From contig NC_033568.1 of the NCBI RefSeq assembly GCF_001680005.1, positions 1,612,001 to 1,676,000 of the forward strand: a stretch of DNA of 64,000 bases, in the 5' to 3' direction. The notes beneath the pieces were generated by a model. That model saw only the letters and a program-made list of their open reading frames with translations, searched no databases and was not told the origin of the DNA. Origin of the DNA: Plasmodium coatneyi. Taxonomy: Eukaryota; Apicomplexa; Aconoidasida; Haemosporida; Plasmodiidae. The stretch's first letter is position 1. Each line of letters starts with the position of its first letter. Positions 24,161 to 36,560 of the stretch are shown one piece after another. The position numbers were made by a program, and so were the translations under genes.

Positions 24161-25342
24161 TTTGGGATCACAAAAGGGAGTTTTGTTACTGCGGCGTCAA
24201 GTCGGTTTGTACTCCACTACGACGGGTCTTCTTCTTCTTCTGACCCCTCCAAAGTTACAATATTGTAAAGGCGCAAAAATGGAGGGGTACCATTACATTA
24301 TGGCAGCTGACTAATGAACGGCTACTAACTAATAAATGTTGTGCGTGGGTGGGAAAAATATTCCCAAAGGGGATAGAAGGTTAACACAGAATGGGGAAAT
24401 AATTTTTACCCATACGGATAATGTTTTATGTTTAGGAGAAATCCTTTTCTATGTAGGGCGCATAAACTGAGTTTCCATTTTTTTTTTTTAAATTTTTTTT
24501 CAGTTGTTTTTTCTCCATCCATTCACAATAATATTTCCCCTCCCGCGGGTTTGTATTTTCATTTGTTAAAAATGTCGGTATAGATACCCGATTGTACAAC
24601 TGGTTCGTAGCGCTCAATTGGATTTTTTGTAGAGACCACTACATGGTTTATAGGAAGCGCGAATTTGCCAGAAAAAAAAAAAAAATTTCCGACTTGGGCG
24701 TTTTATAGTAGCACCATAATACGGAGAAGGGACATTCGTGCGTCGTTATTTCGCTTCATTTTGCAACATGGTTATTCCGTTATGCCACATAACGATTTAA
24801 AATGGTTGCGTTTTTATTACGTGGTTTGACTTCCCCATGACCGCATTATCATTTTGAGGCCACATATTTGTACCCATGAAAGCGGTCAACTGTTCCATCA
24901 AAGGAAAAAAATTCGTGCGGACTTTTTTTATGCAATCGCGTAATGCATAATTTCGCATGTACGACCGTGAGATGCTTTTTTTTACTGTGAGGTGATATCC
25001 TTCCCTTTGTGAATTTTCCTCTCTAAGCAAAGTCTGAAGGGTCTCACTCCATTTAGCAAAACTATTCGCCGAGTGAAGACGATCAAATGATGTTCCCCTG
25101 TTGGAAATACATACTTCATTTGATTGGATAGAAAAATTTTTAAAGTGTCATTTTTTCATTTGAGTTTGTTCATTATCGTCTGTGGAGGGGGAAGTTTTAA
25201 CAAACGAGCAGAACAAAGGAAAAGTTTTTTCTTTTTTTTTCATCTGTTCGGCCCTTCTGCAGTGTTTTGAGGGCAAATTGGGGAGGCACATATTGATACG
25301 GCCAAAGGGTTGATTTGGTCCTTCTTTGTAGCCTCGCAGAAG
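24161..25342. promoter_or_regulatory. Divergent promoter region, RBM28 / BOP1
   Basis: About 1.2 kb between the starts of two ribosome-assembly genes. It contains A/T runs (for example A13 near 24673) and nothing that looks coding. A shared regulatory region is inferred only from orientation and function. Confidence 0.55.
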
Positions 25343-27742
25343 ATGAGTGAAGAAAAAGACTACCTTACGGGTAGCACCTCCGCAGGGAGTCACAGTGGTG
25401 AAGCAAAAGACCAACAAGGGGAAGTGGTGAACAACCCCAACAGCGGTTGTGATAGTAAGACGGATACTGAACAAGGAGGTATTATCGATGCGGAGCAAGA
25501 AGGTAAAGCAGTTAAGGAAAGAAACGCAGACGGGCGAGCGGAAAAAATGAAGAAGAAAAAGAAGAAGAAGTGGCGGACGGAAGAGCGGGTAGAAGCAGCA
25601 GCCGGAGCGCGCATGAAACAGAAAAAAAAGGGGAAGAATAAATCGGAAGGGAAAAGGGAAAACGGAATGGACGAGAAAATCACCCCGCAGAAGGGATCTG
25701 AAAAGTCCAACCGTCTAGCGGCAAAAAAGAAGAGCCAAAAGGGAGAGAAAAATGTCAAAAAGGGGACGGACTATGAGGACACCACGGGAAGCGACCTGTG
25801 CAACTCCAGTGTGAGGAGTAACAACACCATAAGGGGGAAGAGCATTTTTGCAAACGAAGAAATTGATGAAAGTGACGATGAATACAACTTGAGTAGGCTC
25901 GGGAATTTCGACCTGAAGCATTACGAAGATTTGGACATTTTGGGTAAGCCCTTAATTGGTTGATTTGGGAGGTTGGGCGGATCGTACCCTCTTCTGCATC
26001 TTCCCATGTGCACACGTCCACCTTGGGGGGGTCATTCGTGTGATCCTTTTTTTTTTCCTTCCCGTGCACACATGTTTATTTTTCTACACCGCTATGGTGA
26101 GGATGCACGTGTGTAGTTATGTTGATCTACATATCCACGCGATTATTTGCTCACCGCAGGCTACGACATTTGGGGGAACAAAATCGAGAAGAAGGACGAA
26201 AACGCGATTGACGATTTTATCGAGTCCAAGACGGACAAAAACGCTTGGAGAAAAATAAAGGATAAAAAAAACAATCGAATTGTTGAACTAACAAATCAGG
26301 ACTTGGAAATAATCAGAAGCATTCGTCAGAACAAAGTGGCGAAACATCTGAACGAGGAAAATTACGTGTACGAAAATGAAAAGGAGGAATACAAATTGGG
26401 AATGAAGGAGCCAGCCAACCGCAAGTACAAACAGTCACCAGAGGAAAAAAGAAAAATAGAACAAATAATAAGGCATTTAATGGATAAGGAAAAAAATCCA
26501 GAGAAATACAAAAATGAAGACGATGAATATAAGTTGCTCTACGATCTGTGGAGGAATAAAATTTACGACGATTTTAACAACTTTAATCAAATGAGTTTGC
26601 CAAATATTTTGCCAGGACATAAATACAGTTACAATCCTCCCCCTGAGTTAATGCCCAATTCAGCGGAGAGAAGAAAAATATTAAAACAAAATAATGATGC
26701 TTTTATTCCACAAAATTTTGAAAAAATCAGAAATATCGAATTTTATAAAAAAACATATTTCGAATTGTACCAAAGGTGTTTGGATATTTATCTCTGCTCA
26801 AGGTCATTAAAAAATGTCCTTCATATTAAGAAGGAAGATTTGCTCCCCAAATTGCCATCCACCCGGTCGCTGAAGCCGTATCCGCAATATGCATTTGTGA
26901 AGTATACCATGGAGGATGCAGTAAGTGGGGATGGAAATAAATACCTCAGCCAGATAGACATAAGCGAAGATCGCCACATTGTATACGTAGTTGAATGTGG
27001 CAAGCTTTACATTTTCGACGTTCTGACGTCGTACAATATTGCCGTGATAGATCTGGCCTACTACTATGAGGCGACACTGCCCAAAGGGAAAGGCGCAGAA
27101 AAAAACGGAGGAACAATTTTTGATAACATTCGTATAAAGGCCAATAAGGCGTATGACATTGTGGCGATTTCCTTTGCAAATATGATTCTGCTTATTCACT
27201 ATGAGAACTTTATCCCGCCGGCCAAGGCAAGTGGGGACAATATGGAGGAAGTTTACCGCACTGACTCCAAACGGAGGAAGAATTCCGATCAGGACGATGA
27301 GGAAAATAGCAGAAGTGACGAAACATCGTCTGAAGGGCGTGACAGTGAGGCGGACGCCGCACATTTATCCGACGAGGAAGATGACGATTTTGAGGGTTCT
27401 CTGGATGAGGGTGATGACGATGGCGATGATGATGCCGATGAGGATGATGAATTAAACAAGAAAGAGGAAGACGCGGAGGAGACGCCCTCGAGGGGGAATT
27501 GTAAACCGATGAGCAGAACCATGGCTTATTGTAAGACGAAAGGTCTACTCAGCGTGTTTCACAAAAATTTTAAAACTTCGGACGAATACGTGTACTCCCC
27601 CGATGTGGACGTGAAGTGGAAGTACATAAAACCGAATGACCGGGTAAGTGCAAAGCGGCTACTTGGTTGCCACGTTCGTCGTTAGGGGTGGCAAGGTGGA
27701 ACGTGACTTCGCCGATTTGCATTTTCGTTTGCTTTTATATTT

Positions 27743-27776
<34 letters not shown>

Positions 27777-28747
27777 CCACCGCAGAAGATAAAGTATTGC
27801 GTCGCAATCCAGCATGAGGGAAAAATAAGGAACTTCTCGTGGAACAAAAATGGTACGCCCGGTGGGGTGCATAGCTATCGAACTAGCGATACAGTACATA
27901 CGAATAAGGGAAGGAAAAAAAGGGGTATATTCTTCCATCCCCTATCCACCCCTTCCATTGTGCACATTGAAACATGTTGCTTCAATTTTACGTCGTTTTT
28001 CCCTTTAGGAAATTACCTCTCTGTAACGTGCTTACGAAAAGTTGGACAGTACCACTACTGCTACTTGCATCATTTAAAATCAATGAAGTCAATCAAGCTG
28101 ATAAAAAAGTACAATCAGAAGAGAGGCGACCTCGTTCAGTCCATGTTTTTTCCCTCTAGTCCTTATTTCTTGGCAGCATTTCAAAACGGCATCACGTAAG
28201 GCGTGAGATACATCATGCGTGAGATGAGAATAATTTAGCGAGGATGGAGCTTGTTATGTAAAGCGACCCATTTGCATGTGTTCACCTTTTTTTTTTTTTT
28301 TCCCCCGTTGCCACTCGCAGGATATATAACCTGAAAGCCAAGTCCAAGAATGAGAGAATCGTAAAAAAACTGAGAGGCATTCAAAATATAACATGTGTGG
28401 ATGTACACATTAACGAAAGTTACATTTTATCCTCGGATGAAAAGGGGAACGTGTTCATTTATGACCTGGACCTGTCGTCGAACCCTTACAAGAAATTTCA
28501 CCTCCAGGAATGTTCCTTGAAGAAGGTGGAGTTTCATAAAAAGTACAATTTGTTTTATTCGTTAAGTTCAAATGGAGTAGTGAACTTGTTTTATGCGAAG
28601 TTTTTCCAAGACTATGTGACAAATCCTGTTTTGTTGCCAATTAGGCAGCTGTCCAGTGAGTCAAAGATTAGCGACGTCACCTGGTCGGGCAGGAGCCCAT
28701 GGTTGTTTGCACACACGGAAGGAAATTTTTCCGTCCTGTATACATAG
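25343..28747 (+). CDS. BOP1: Ribosome biogenesis protein BOP1/ERB1 (five exons)
   Basis: Exons: 25343-25943, 26160-27643, 27786-27852, 28009-28195, 28321-28747. All donors are GT (GTAAGC, GTAAGT, GTACGC, GTAAGG) and acceptors are AG with phases that fit; 921 residues. Residues 1-190 are Lys/Glu-rich. The BOP1 N-terminal domain then runs to about 445, with DILGYDIWGNKIEKKD, LPGHKYSYNPPPELMP and RCLDIYLCSR...EDLLPKLPSTRSLKPYP, which are close family matches. A WD40-type propeller follows to the end, interrupted by an acidic insert (about 560-625). BOP1 forms the PeBoW complex with Pescadillo and WDR12 for 27S pre-rRNA processing and 60S maturation. The start is the first ATG of the frame (MSEEKDYL). 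Confidence 0.95.
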
Positions 28748-31068
28748 CACACATAGTACACATAGTATACATATGTGTGTTTGTGTGCGAAGCGAAATGC
28801 TTCTTGCGTATCTATTTTTTTTACGTTCACGCGCGTACATTTGAATTTTTTTAATTTTCATCAAGTGGGAACTTCACCACCGTCATTTGAAAACTTATTC
28901 GTTGAACATTTAGCGAATGTGCATGGATGCATAACGAGAAGGGGAAGTGGCACAGCTGGCCAGCGAATTTTCGCAGCCAAGCCACTGCCACGAATGTTAC
29001 AAGTGTTACGCATAGGAAGCATATGTGCAAATGGTCCAGAGGGGGAAGAAGCTTACAACTGGAAGGAGGATTTATGAACAACGCAAATGTGGAAAACCTT
29101 TTCTCAATTTTTCTTTTTTTACCTGAACAAGATGGTAAAAAAAAAAAAAAAAAAAATTTATTTCGCTTTTTCGCCTGACTGTTCAGGTAAATTTTGTCTC
29201 CATTTTTAATTTCCAAATGTAGAAAAGGCTTTTTTTTGTAAACGTAAAAAGTTGTACGTACAAAATGCTGGTGAGTGTTATTTATCTGCGCATTCAGCCC
29301 CATTTAAATGTACCCACCGTAGGGTGGCTTGTTCGAACATTCCTTTTCCGCCATTTGGATGTTGTGAGAATTGAGAAAAAAGACAAAAATGGGCGAACTT
29401 TCTCAAAAGGAGCATGGAGCATGCGTGTGATACGCTCAGTCCAATGGAATTTTAAATATAGACAAAATCAATAAAGCCGTCATTTTTCGTTCTACTTTTA
29501 CTTTACTCTTTTGAACAAGTTTTGCGTACTCCATCATGTGTGTACAAGAAGTTCATCTTGCTGTTTAAAAACATTGCCTGCATAGGGCCCTTTACAGGGC
29601 GTACTTCACTCTTCCAGAAAAAACAAAACAAAAAAAATGAACAAATGGACAAATGAGCAAATGAACAAATAAAAGGGTGAGCGAAAGCTTAAACGAATGA
29701 ATGAGCTCACAAACGCGGGAATGTATGACCAAATGAACGATAAACGGAAAAACAAAACATTTGACAGACAGCCCCCATAATTTGAGGGAACTGCCATAAA
29801 AAGACCTTCGTATATGCATCTTACTAATTTTCCCGTATATACATAGTCGCCTTTTTCAAAAGGACAAAACGAGAACACTTTTTTTATGTCTGTAAAAGGG
29901 GAAATGATCACTCGATGTTTTCGCGTTTTCCATGAAAGACCCCTTTTTCATTTCAACGTCCTTTCTTTTGTTTTTTGACACATTCCCGCGTAACGCAAAA
30001 AATGTGATACGCGTTGTGCAAAAGTTTTGATGCGCGATATGCGAACATTACACATGTGAAATATTTCCGTACTTAAATTTTTTTCATCACGAATTTGCTG
30101 TGTTTTCTGCTGTGTTTTTTGCTGTGTTTTTTGCTGTGTTTTTTGCTGTGTTTTTTGCTGTATTTTTTGCCATATTTATTCCTTTTCTTTTCTTACGTTA
30201 CTATTTTCCGCTTCTCCATAACAGAGAAATGTTTTCGCCGCCCATTGGCTTTTATAATAATTTTCCAGTTCCTCCGCAAATTTGGAAAAATTATTTGATG
30301 AGATGATATTTTTTAAAAAAAAATATCATCACCGCTTCATGCGCAATGCTTTTGCAGCACCCATTTTAAAAACATATTTTTTTTTTATCTTTACGTAGAG
30401 TACAACAATATTTACATTTCATACTTATGTCCAGCATATAGTGCTCCCTCCCCCAAGTGTTTATTCGTTTTGTGTGCATAACGGTACATGACGCGGACAC
30501 TACAGGAGGGTAGGATGCGCTGCGCTTTCTCAGCAGGAATCCGATCGGAGTCCTTCAGCTAATCGTCTGTCATACGTTTGATGGAGAATCTAAAAAGGGA
30601 CGTGCAAAACGGCGTCATACCAAACAGGCGGAAACATAATAGTGGGAGAATTGATAAAATTAGCAGTTAAACACACATTGTAGTATATAGTGAGAGGATA
30701 CATCCCACTCGTTCGGTATAGCACTCAACGTGGTAATACGAACGCAGTGACGTTACAGTGTAAGAAAAAGAAGCAACCATTGCGCTTGCAAAAAATAGAT
30801 CAGCGTTTATTTCCCCCCCAAAAAAGCAACGCCGTTCTGAAGTTCCATCCACTTTGCATAGGTGTGATGCATGTACAATGAACTCCGCCAAGTGTAATTT
30901 ATAATTTATCGATAATTTTTTTTTTTTTTTGGGGGGATATTCAAACTGTTGAAAATTTTGACAATTTGAGAATATTCGTAAATTTGAGAAATCCGCACAT
31001 TTGTTTGCTTTTTTCGAAGAGCATTTCTCCCCCCCCCCCCCCTGCACGGAGATCAAGTCAGCTAGCCA

Positions 31069-31108
<40 letters not shown>

Positions 31109-31245
31109 ATATATGTATACATGTACATATGAACATATTTAGGTGCTACTGAAAAGGGGGGGATAAACGTAGAAGGGTCAACGTCTCAGCCCAATTGAAA
31201 GCAGCAGCTTAGTCCATTTGCCGCGGTCTGTACGTTATACATATA
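28748..31245. promoter_or_regulatory. Intergenic: BOP1 3' flank and RING-gene 5' flank
   Basis: About 2.5 kb. It contains CA/TA-rich repeats just after the BOP1 stop, degenerate acaaatg repeats near 29640-29670, a 12-bp tandem array (30097-30168), 14 C at 31029-31042 and 30 A at 31074-31103. I see no gene. Confidence 0.6.
30097..30168. repeat. 12-bp tandem repeat, six copies
   Basis: Six adjoining units gctgtgtttttt; the first ends ...ct and the last has gctgta. It creates a spurious Leu/Cys/Phe repeat ORF that I do not call as a gene. Confidence 0.88.
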
Positions 31246-33272
31246 ATGAGCATTAGCGAACATACAGGAAATGAGGTCAGCATAGCAGAACGAGAAAAGA
31301 AGGAAGAAGGCAGCGGGGGAGTTGAAAATGACAAAAATGTGTCCCCCACGGATGGTGAGAGTATGCCTCATCGAATGGAGAAAATGAAAGGTGTGGCAAA
31401 TGATGAGGATTCTGTAGAGGTGGGAAGTAGTGTTTTGTGTGTCGGCTGCAGTGGTGAGGCATCCCACATGGAAGAGGGAAGTGCCAACTGCCTAAACGAG
31501 GAGAATCCCCGAACAGAGAAGGCGGACAGTGATAAAAAGGCGCAACGTGAAAGCATCCTCAATGAGGTAAAAAATGTTAAAAATGAAATAAATGTGGAGA
31601 CAAAACTTAGCGCCCAAATTAGTAACAACGACACGTATGTAGAGAACGCCCCGAATGGTAAGGCATGTGGAGAAGGGCATAGCAACACTCACGTGGATCA
31701 TGATCATAATCATGGTGGTGATGAACCTGCAATTGTTCAACCGAGCAGCAATGGTGAGGTCATTCCAAATGGAAGTGGCGCGTTAAATGTGGAGGCTGAT
31801 ACACCACTCGATGAAGAAAACTTCTTAACGGATGACAGACCTGAGGAGAATGCAGACAGTACGAGCAGCTTCATGTTAGAAGAAGACATAAATTTATCCC
31901 GGAGAGCGTATAGAAATTTTCACATATGTTCCATATTTATTCATGGGACTTTGTTATTAATGGTAGTATTACTGATGGGTATTTTATGCCACGATTTTAT
32001 CAAGCTATCTCCTATTTCGCAGAAGGAGAAAACAATGACTTACTTTTGTGGGTTGCTCCTGAGCATGCTAGGGTTACATCTTTGCCTAAATTTATATATG
32101 TCTTTAATGTTACTGAGACAGGCGGAAGTTTCAAAAATGTTAAAATCGGTGGAGGCCAAAATTCATGTTATTGTTTTGGTATACTTTTCCATGTGTGCAT
32201 ATATCTACTTTTTTGAAGAGAAGAATTACCCCATAAGTTCTACCTTTTCCTTCACCATCATTTTAGCTATCATATATTATTTTATGCCGATATTTTTATA
32301 TATAATTTTGAGGCTTCTTTTCATAGTGGTCATTTTGGTTTTAGTTTTTGTGAAGAGGAAGAGTCCCACGCCGAAGAAGATTTTGAAAAAATTGAAAATT
32401 ATGAAATATGTAGAATATAGGAAGTATTGTGAGGAGGAGGCTTGCTTTGGTAGCGCCTATTTTACCAACTGGAGGGAGCTAAATGGGGAGGTGACAGATA
32501 CAAGGGAGGCCACGACGACCACTGCGGTGGATGCAGGCACTGTGACTGCTACACCTGGTGGAAATAACAAAGGGGATGACGTTGCGTCTGGTGAGGTCAG
32601 GTCCAACAGAAATACGGACGGGAATACAATCTCAACGACAATGTCCTGCGTGCGGGGTAGCAGTGCCAATGGAAGTGGAGGCGATCCCCCAAGCAGTAAC
32701 CCGAATGACCGGCCAACCCGCAGCGGCAACAGCAACACGAGGAGTAACCTGGAGAGGCACCTTTTCTATGATCGTAGTGGGGGGGGTACTGGTAGAGGAG
32801 GAGGGTCCTCCAATCGGGGGGGTACTCAAGCTAAAGACAGGGGAAGCAACGACCAAACCATCGGTAACCAAAATGGTAGGGATAACGCCAATGAAGATCC
32901 CCCCCGAATTACGATAACCACCGTGAGGTTCCAAATACCAGCGACGAAGCTAATGGTGGGCCAAATAAAGACGGCAAATCAGCAGGCGTATTTGAATACT
33001 TCCAGAAAGTTTTGAAGAAAAAAAATAATGCCTTACAAAATGACAATGTGAAAGTAGTACAGGAAAATAACATGGAGGAAAATTCCTTTCATATAAATAT
33101 CGAATGTTCAGATTATGTGTGTTCAATCTGCTGCGTCGAATACCTAAATGATGATGACATTTGTATTCTGCCTTGTAACTACCTGCATTACTATCACAAG
33201 GAGTGTATTTTTACGTGGCTGAAGAGGAATAACGACTGCCCCCTGTGCAGGAAATGCATTGGAAAAATCTGA
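31246..33272 (+). CDS. Four-TM membrane RING-H2 zinc finger protein (probable E3 ubiquitin ligase)
   Basis: ATG at 31246. Residues 1-220 are acidic and low complexity, with a short His/Asp patch (HVDHDHNHGGD). About four membrane helices follow (about 225-250, 265-290, 306-325, 335-370), then a Thr/Gly/Asn-rich linker. The final RING-H2 finger is CSIC ... LPCNYLHYYHKEC ... CPLC, all eight ligands present, 12 residues from the end at 33272. By family rule a C3H2C3 RING on a membrane anchor is an E3 ligase, perhaps in ER or secretory quality control. The first frame stops at 33015 and the RING is in another frame. Either the C7 run at 32899-32905 lacks one C, giving EDPPPNYDNHREVP, or a 110-bp intron (GTAGGG ... 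CAG) joins NG to VFEYFQKVL. Both keep the RING in frame. Confidence 0.82.
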
Positions 33273-34562
33273 ATCGGGTCAGGTTCAGTTTTCGGTGAGT
33301 AGTTGTGCAGGCAGACCATTGTATGCACAGATGTACGAATGGGGGGAAGACATATGCAGGGGCGATCCAGCTAAACGTCTCTTTATTTGTATGTGTTTGT
33401 AGATTATTCGTCCGTTAGAGGTATTTATATTTGATATACCAGGTTAATTTCTTTTGAACCAATTGGAAGTTTTATCCCCCCTTACATTTTTTTTTTTGTT
33501 TATTTGAGAAATTTGCGGAATTATTTCAATTTGCATAATTTGGTTTCTTCCTTTTGATGCCTTTTTATGAATTCTAATTTTTAAAATTCTTTTTGGCATA
33601 TGTAAATATGCCTGCGTGTTACCCTTTTTTTGTGCTGGCAGCGCAGTTGCGTTTTTGCCGCAAGTGGTAATGCTGATTTGATTTGCAGCCGTATGTGCAT
33701 GGGTGTAAGCATATTTTCCCATGCGTTATGCATAGCCATCCGAGGATGTTACTTTATTTATGCGTTTATTTATTTAATTTTTTTTTTTTTTTTTAGTGAA
33801 CATCACATTTGCATATTTGTGCATATGATTGGTTAGTTGGTATTATGAACTTTTTTTTTTTTAATATTAACTTGGTTCCCTTGGGACCACATGGGTTCGA
33901 CTTATTTTTTACTTCAATTACAGTTTGAGTAGCTTCAAGTTTGGTGGAGCGTCTCACGTGGGCATCCACATGATTATCGTAGAGTAGTGGCACAGTTGAT
34001 ATTACGTTTGTTTTTTTGACCACATGGGGGGAATTGAGTAGACCTCTTTGTGTGTGAGGCAACGTTGTTATAACAGTTTGGCACTAGCCCACAGTGAGAG
34101 GATCCCCCCCGTCATTGGTAAAAAAGGGAACATAAAAAAGGTGATGCAAAGATGGGAAAAATTTAGCACATCCAGGTGAACGGTTAAGGTGATTAATTTG
34201 GAAGGAGCGCTTTCTTTTTTAAAATAGACGTGGAGGGGGCACTACATGGTGAAGTCCGATGCGAGAATGTAGCAGAGGTGATGTGGTAAATTCTGCGAAT
34301 GTTAAGTAAATGTTGTGGAGGTGAATCGCGCTCCGTCAGTTCACTAGCAAATATGCTCATTGCATGTCTTACGAAACGACTGTTACGTCGGAACAGTGTG
34401 TATTCACCAGTTTATGCCACTTCATATGTGATCAATTTTTGCGTCATCCAATTGGGGATGCACATAACTGTTGAAGGAAATGCAAGCAATAGGGCAGACA
34501 AACAAATACGCGTTCCCGAGACAAATGTGCGTATGCTTTCCCTTTTCCAGGGCACAGCACGA

Positions 34563-34570
34563 TGCATGCA
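34563..34570. promoter_or_regulatory. TGCATGCA palindrome upstream of R2
   Basis: An exact TGCATGCA lies about 940 bp upstream of the R2 ATG. It is a known binding motif of a Plasmodium ApiAP2 factor (AP2-Sp type). A single 8-mer can occur by chance and R2 is not a known sporozoite target, so function is unproven. Confidence 0.2.
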
Positions 34571-35118
34571 CAAGGAGCATTTTATTTCGTTCGATTTTGC
34601 TTTATTTTTGCATTATTTTGTTTTATTTTCCGCGCTGCAATGAAAATGTGTGTAGATAGGCACGCAGCACGTACCTTAGCCGGGCAGCCACTCGGAGGTA
34701 CCGAATGAGGCATGCACACAACTTCGCACGATGGAAATGTGTACCTGTGGCGTTCTTTGAACTATACACATGTGGCAAAGAGGAGAAGCCCCCTAGCCTC
34801 GCAACGAAGGGAAGGGAAAAAAAAAAAAAAATTCGTTCGTTTCTGCATTTATTACGTGTTTTCCAGTTGCCTATCGTGGTAGGATATGTTCCCTAGGTTC
34901 CCTTCCTTTTGCCTCCTTTTCTTATCGATCCATCGATTGCCCGTTGGCGCGTCCTGCGTTCACCCGTTTGTCGTTCATTCGGGGGTTCCTTCTTCCGTTT
35001 TATATTTAGCAATATTTTCCCCCGTGACAAGCGTTATTTTTTTTTTCATTTTCCTTTTGTACTTTCGTATTTTCTCACTCTCTAACATTCCAACTTCCAC
35101 GTCGCGTAGCATCCCTGT

Positions 35119-35152
<34 letters not shown>

Positions 35153-35340
35153 GCTTTTGTAGCAAGCATATAATAAGTGTGCCCATTTTTTTTTTTACTA
35201 TAATTTTTTTATTACAATTTTTTTTTTTTGTTTTCTGCTTGTGCTTGTGTATACCTGTTGGTGTTGGCCCACTTTCTCTTATCTGGCGCGGTCGTGTGTT
35301 TGCATACGGTGTGTGTTAGGATATAACCCCACTCCCCCTC

Positions 35341-35452
35341 AGTGAGTTTTCCCCCCATTGAGTTTTCCCCTCATTGAGTTTTCCCCTCATTGAGTTTTCC
35401 CCTCATTGAGTTTTCCCCCCATTGAGTGTTCCCCCCATTGAGTGTTCCTCCC
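35341..35452. repeat. 16-bp minisatellite, seven copies, just upstream of R2
   Basis: Seven 16-bp units of the form attgagttttcccctc: the first starts agtg, and the last two read attgagtgttcc. The array ends 58 bp before the R2 ATG, so it lies in the proximal promoter or 5' leader. It is strongly strand-asymmetric (C on one strand, G on the other). Confidence 0.9.
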
Positions 35453-35510
35453 TTTGGGTGTACCCCCCTTTATTCATTTATTAATTTATTTCCTAGTTAA
35501 ATTTCCCCCA

Positions 35511-36560
35511 ATGGCGGACGTACTGAACATTTCGAAAGTCCCGGTTTTTTCAAAAAAGGAAAAAGCATTTAGCGATTTGCAAAAAAGCAAAGAGGCGAAT
35601 GAAAAGATCCTGAGCAAAGAGACGGACCGTTTCACCTTGTATCCCATTTTGTATCCAGACGTGTGGGATTTTTACAAAAAAGCGGAAGCGTCCTTCTGGA
35701 CAGCTGAAGAAATTGACTTGTCTAGCGATTTGAAAGATTTCGAAAAATTAAATGAAAATGAAAAACATTTCATAAAACATGTGTTGGCTTTCTTCGCAGC
35801 GAGTGATGGAATTGTGTTGGAAAATTTAGCAAGCAAATTTTTACGCCAAGTGCAAATTACGGAGGCAAAGAAATTTTACTCCTTCCAGATTGCTGTTGAA
35901 AATATCCACTCAGAGACGTATAGCTTGTTAATAGACAACTACATAAAGGACGAGAAGGAAAGAATGAACCTTTTTCACGCGATTGAAAATATTCCCGCAG
36001 TGAAGAACAAAGCGTTGTGGGCAGCCAAGTGGATAAACGATACCAACTCCTTTGCAGAAAGGATAGTAGCCAATGCCTGTGTGGAGGGTATCCTATTTAG
36101 TGGAAGTTTCTGTGCTATTTTTTGGTTTAAGAAGCAGAACAAGTTGCATGGACTCACCTTCAGTAACGAGCTAATTAGTCGAGATGAAGGTCTGCACACA
36201 GACTTTAACTGCCTCATTTATAGCCTCCTGGAAAATAAACTACCAGAAGAGGTGGTACAAAATATAGTAAAAGAGGCCGTAGAAGTGGAACGCTCTTTTA
36301 TTTGCGAATCCTTGCCTTGTGATTTAATTGGAATGAACTCAAGACTAATGTCACAGTATATTGAGTTTGTGGCAGACAGGTTGTTGGAGTGTTTGGGGTC
36401 GAAGAAGATATTTCACGCAAAGAATCCCTTCAACTGGATGGACCTCATATCTCTTCAGGGAAAGACCAACTTTTTCGAGAAGCGGGTCGCTGATTATCAG
36501 AAATCGGGCGTCATGGCGCAGAGGAAGGATCAGGTCTTTTGCCTCAACAGCGACTTTTGA
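35511..36560 (+). CDS. RNR2: Ribonucleotide reductase small subunit R2
   Basis: 349 residues from the ATG at 35511 (MADVLNISKVP); the frame is open further upstream but no upstream ATG exists in it. All class Ia R2 metal and radical motifs are visible: SFWTAEEIDLSSD (first Asp ligand), ASDGIVLENL (Glu region), VENIHSETYS with the Glu/His ligands and radical Tyr, ACVEGILFSGSF (Glu), and RDEGLHTDF (Glu/His). The C-terminal FCLNSDF resembles the peptide that docks into the R1 subunit. The enzyme makes dNTPs for DNA replication in the cytosol. Single exon. The length and motifs are typical of the family, with no Plasmodium low-complexity insert. Confidence 0.98.
   Translation: MADVLNISKVPVFSKKEKAFSDLQKSKEANEKILSKETDRFTLYPILYPDVWDFYKKAEASFWTAEEIDLSSDLKDFEKLNENEKHFIKHVLAFFAASDGIVLENLASKFLRQVQITEAKKFYSFQIAVENIHSETYSLLIDNYIKDEKERMNLFHAIENIPAVKNKALWAAKWINDTNSFAERIVANACVEGILFSGSFCAIFWFKKQNKLHGLTFSNELISRDEGLHTDFNCLIYSLLENKLPEEVVQNIVKEAVEVERSFICESLPCDLIGMNSRLMSQYIEFVADRLLECLGSKKIFHAKNPFNWMDLISLQGKTNFFEKRVADYQKSGVMAQRKDQVFCLNSDF

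Larger units (their letters stand above)
33273..35510. promoter_or_regulatory. Intergenic: RING-gene 3' flank and R2 promoter/leader
   Basis: About 2.2 kb. The right part must hold the R2 promoter. It contains the palindrome TGCATGCA at 34563-34570, A30 at 35121-35150, several T runs and a 16-bp minisatellite (35341-35452). Small ORFs here show no family match. Confidence 0.6.

Noticed and set aside
30095..30298. 67-codon Leu/Cys/Phe ORF
   Set aside because: Produced by the 12-bp tandem array; no start context, family or downstream coding signal.
30667..31056. 129-codon minus-strand ORF
   Set aside because: Contains reverse complements of the C and T runs and has no recognisable domain.
34299..34643. 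114-codon ORF upstream of R2
   Set aside because: No low-complexity or codon pattern typical of neighbours, no homology recognised, no splice extension; likely chance.
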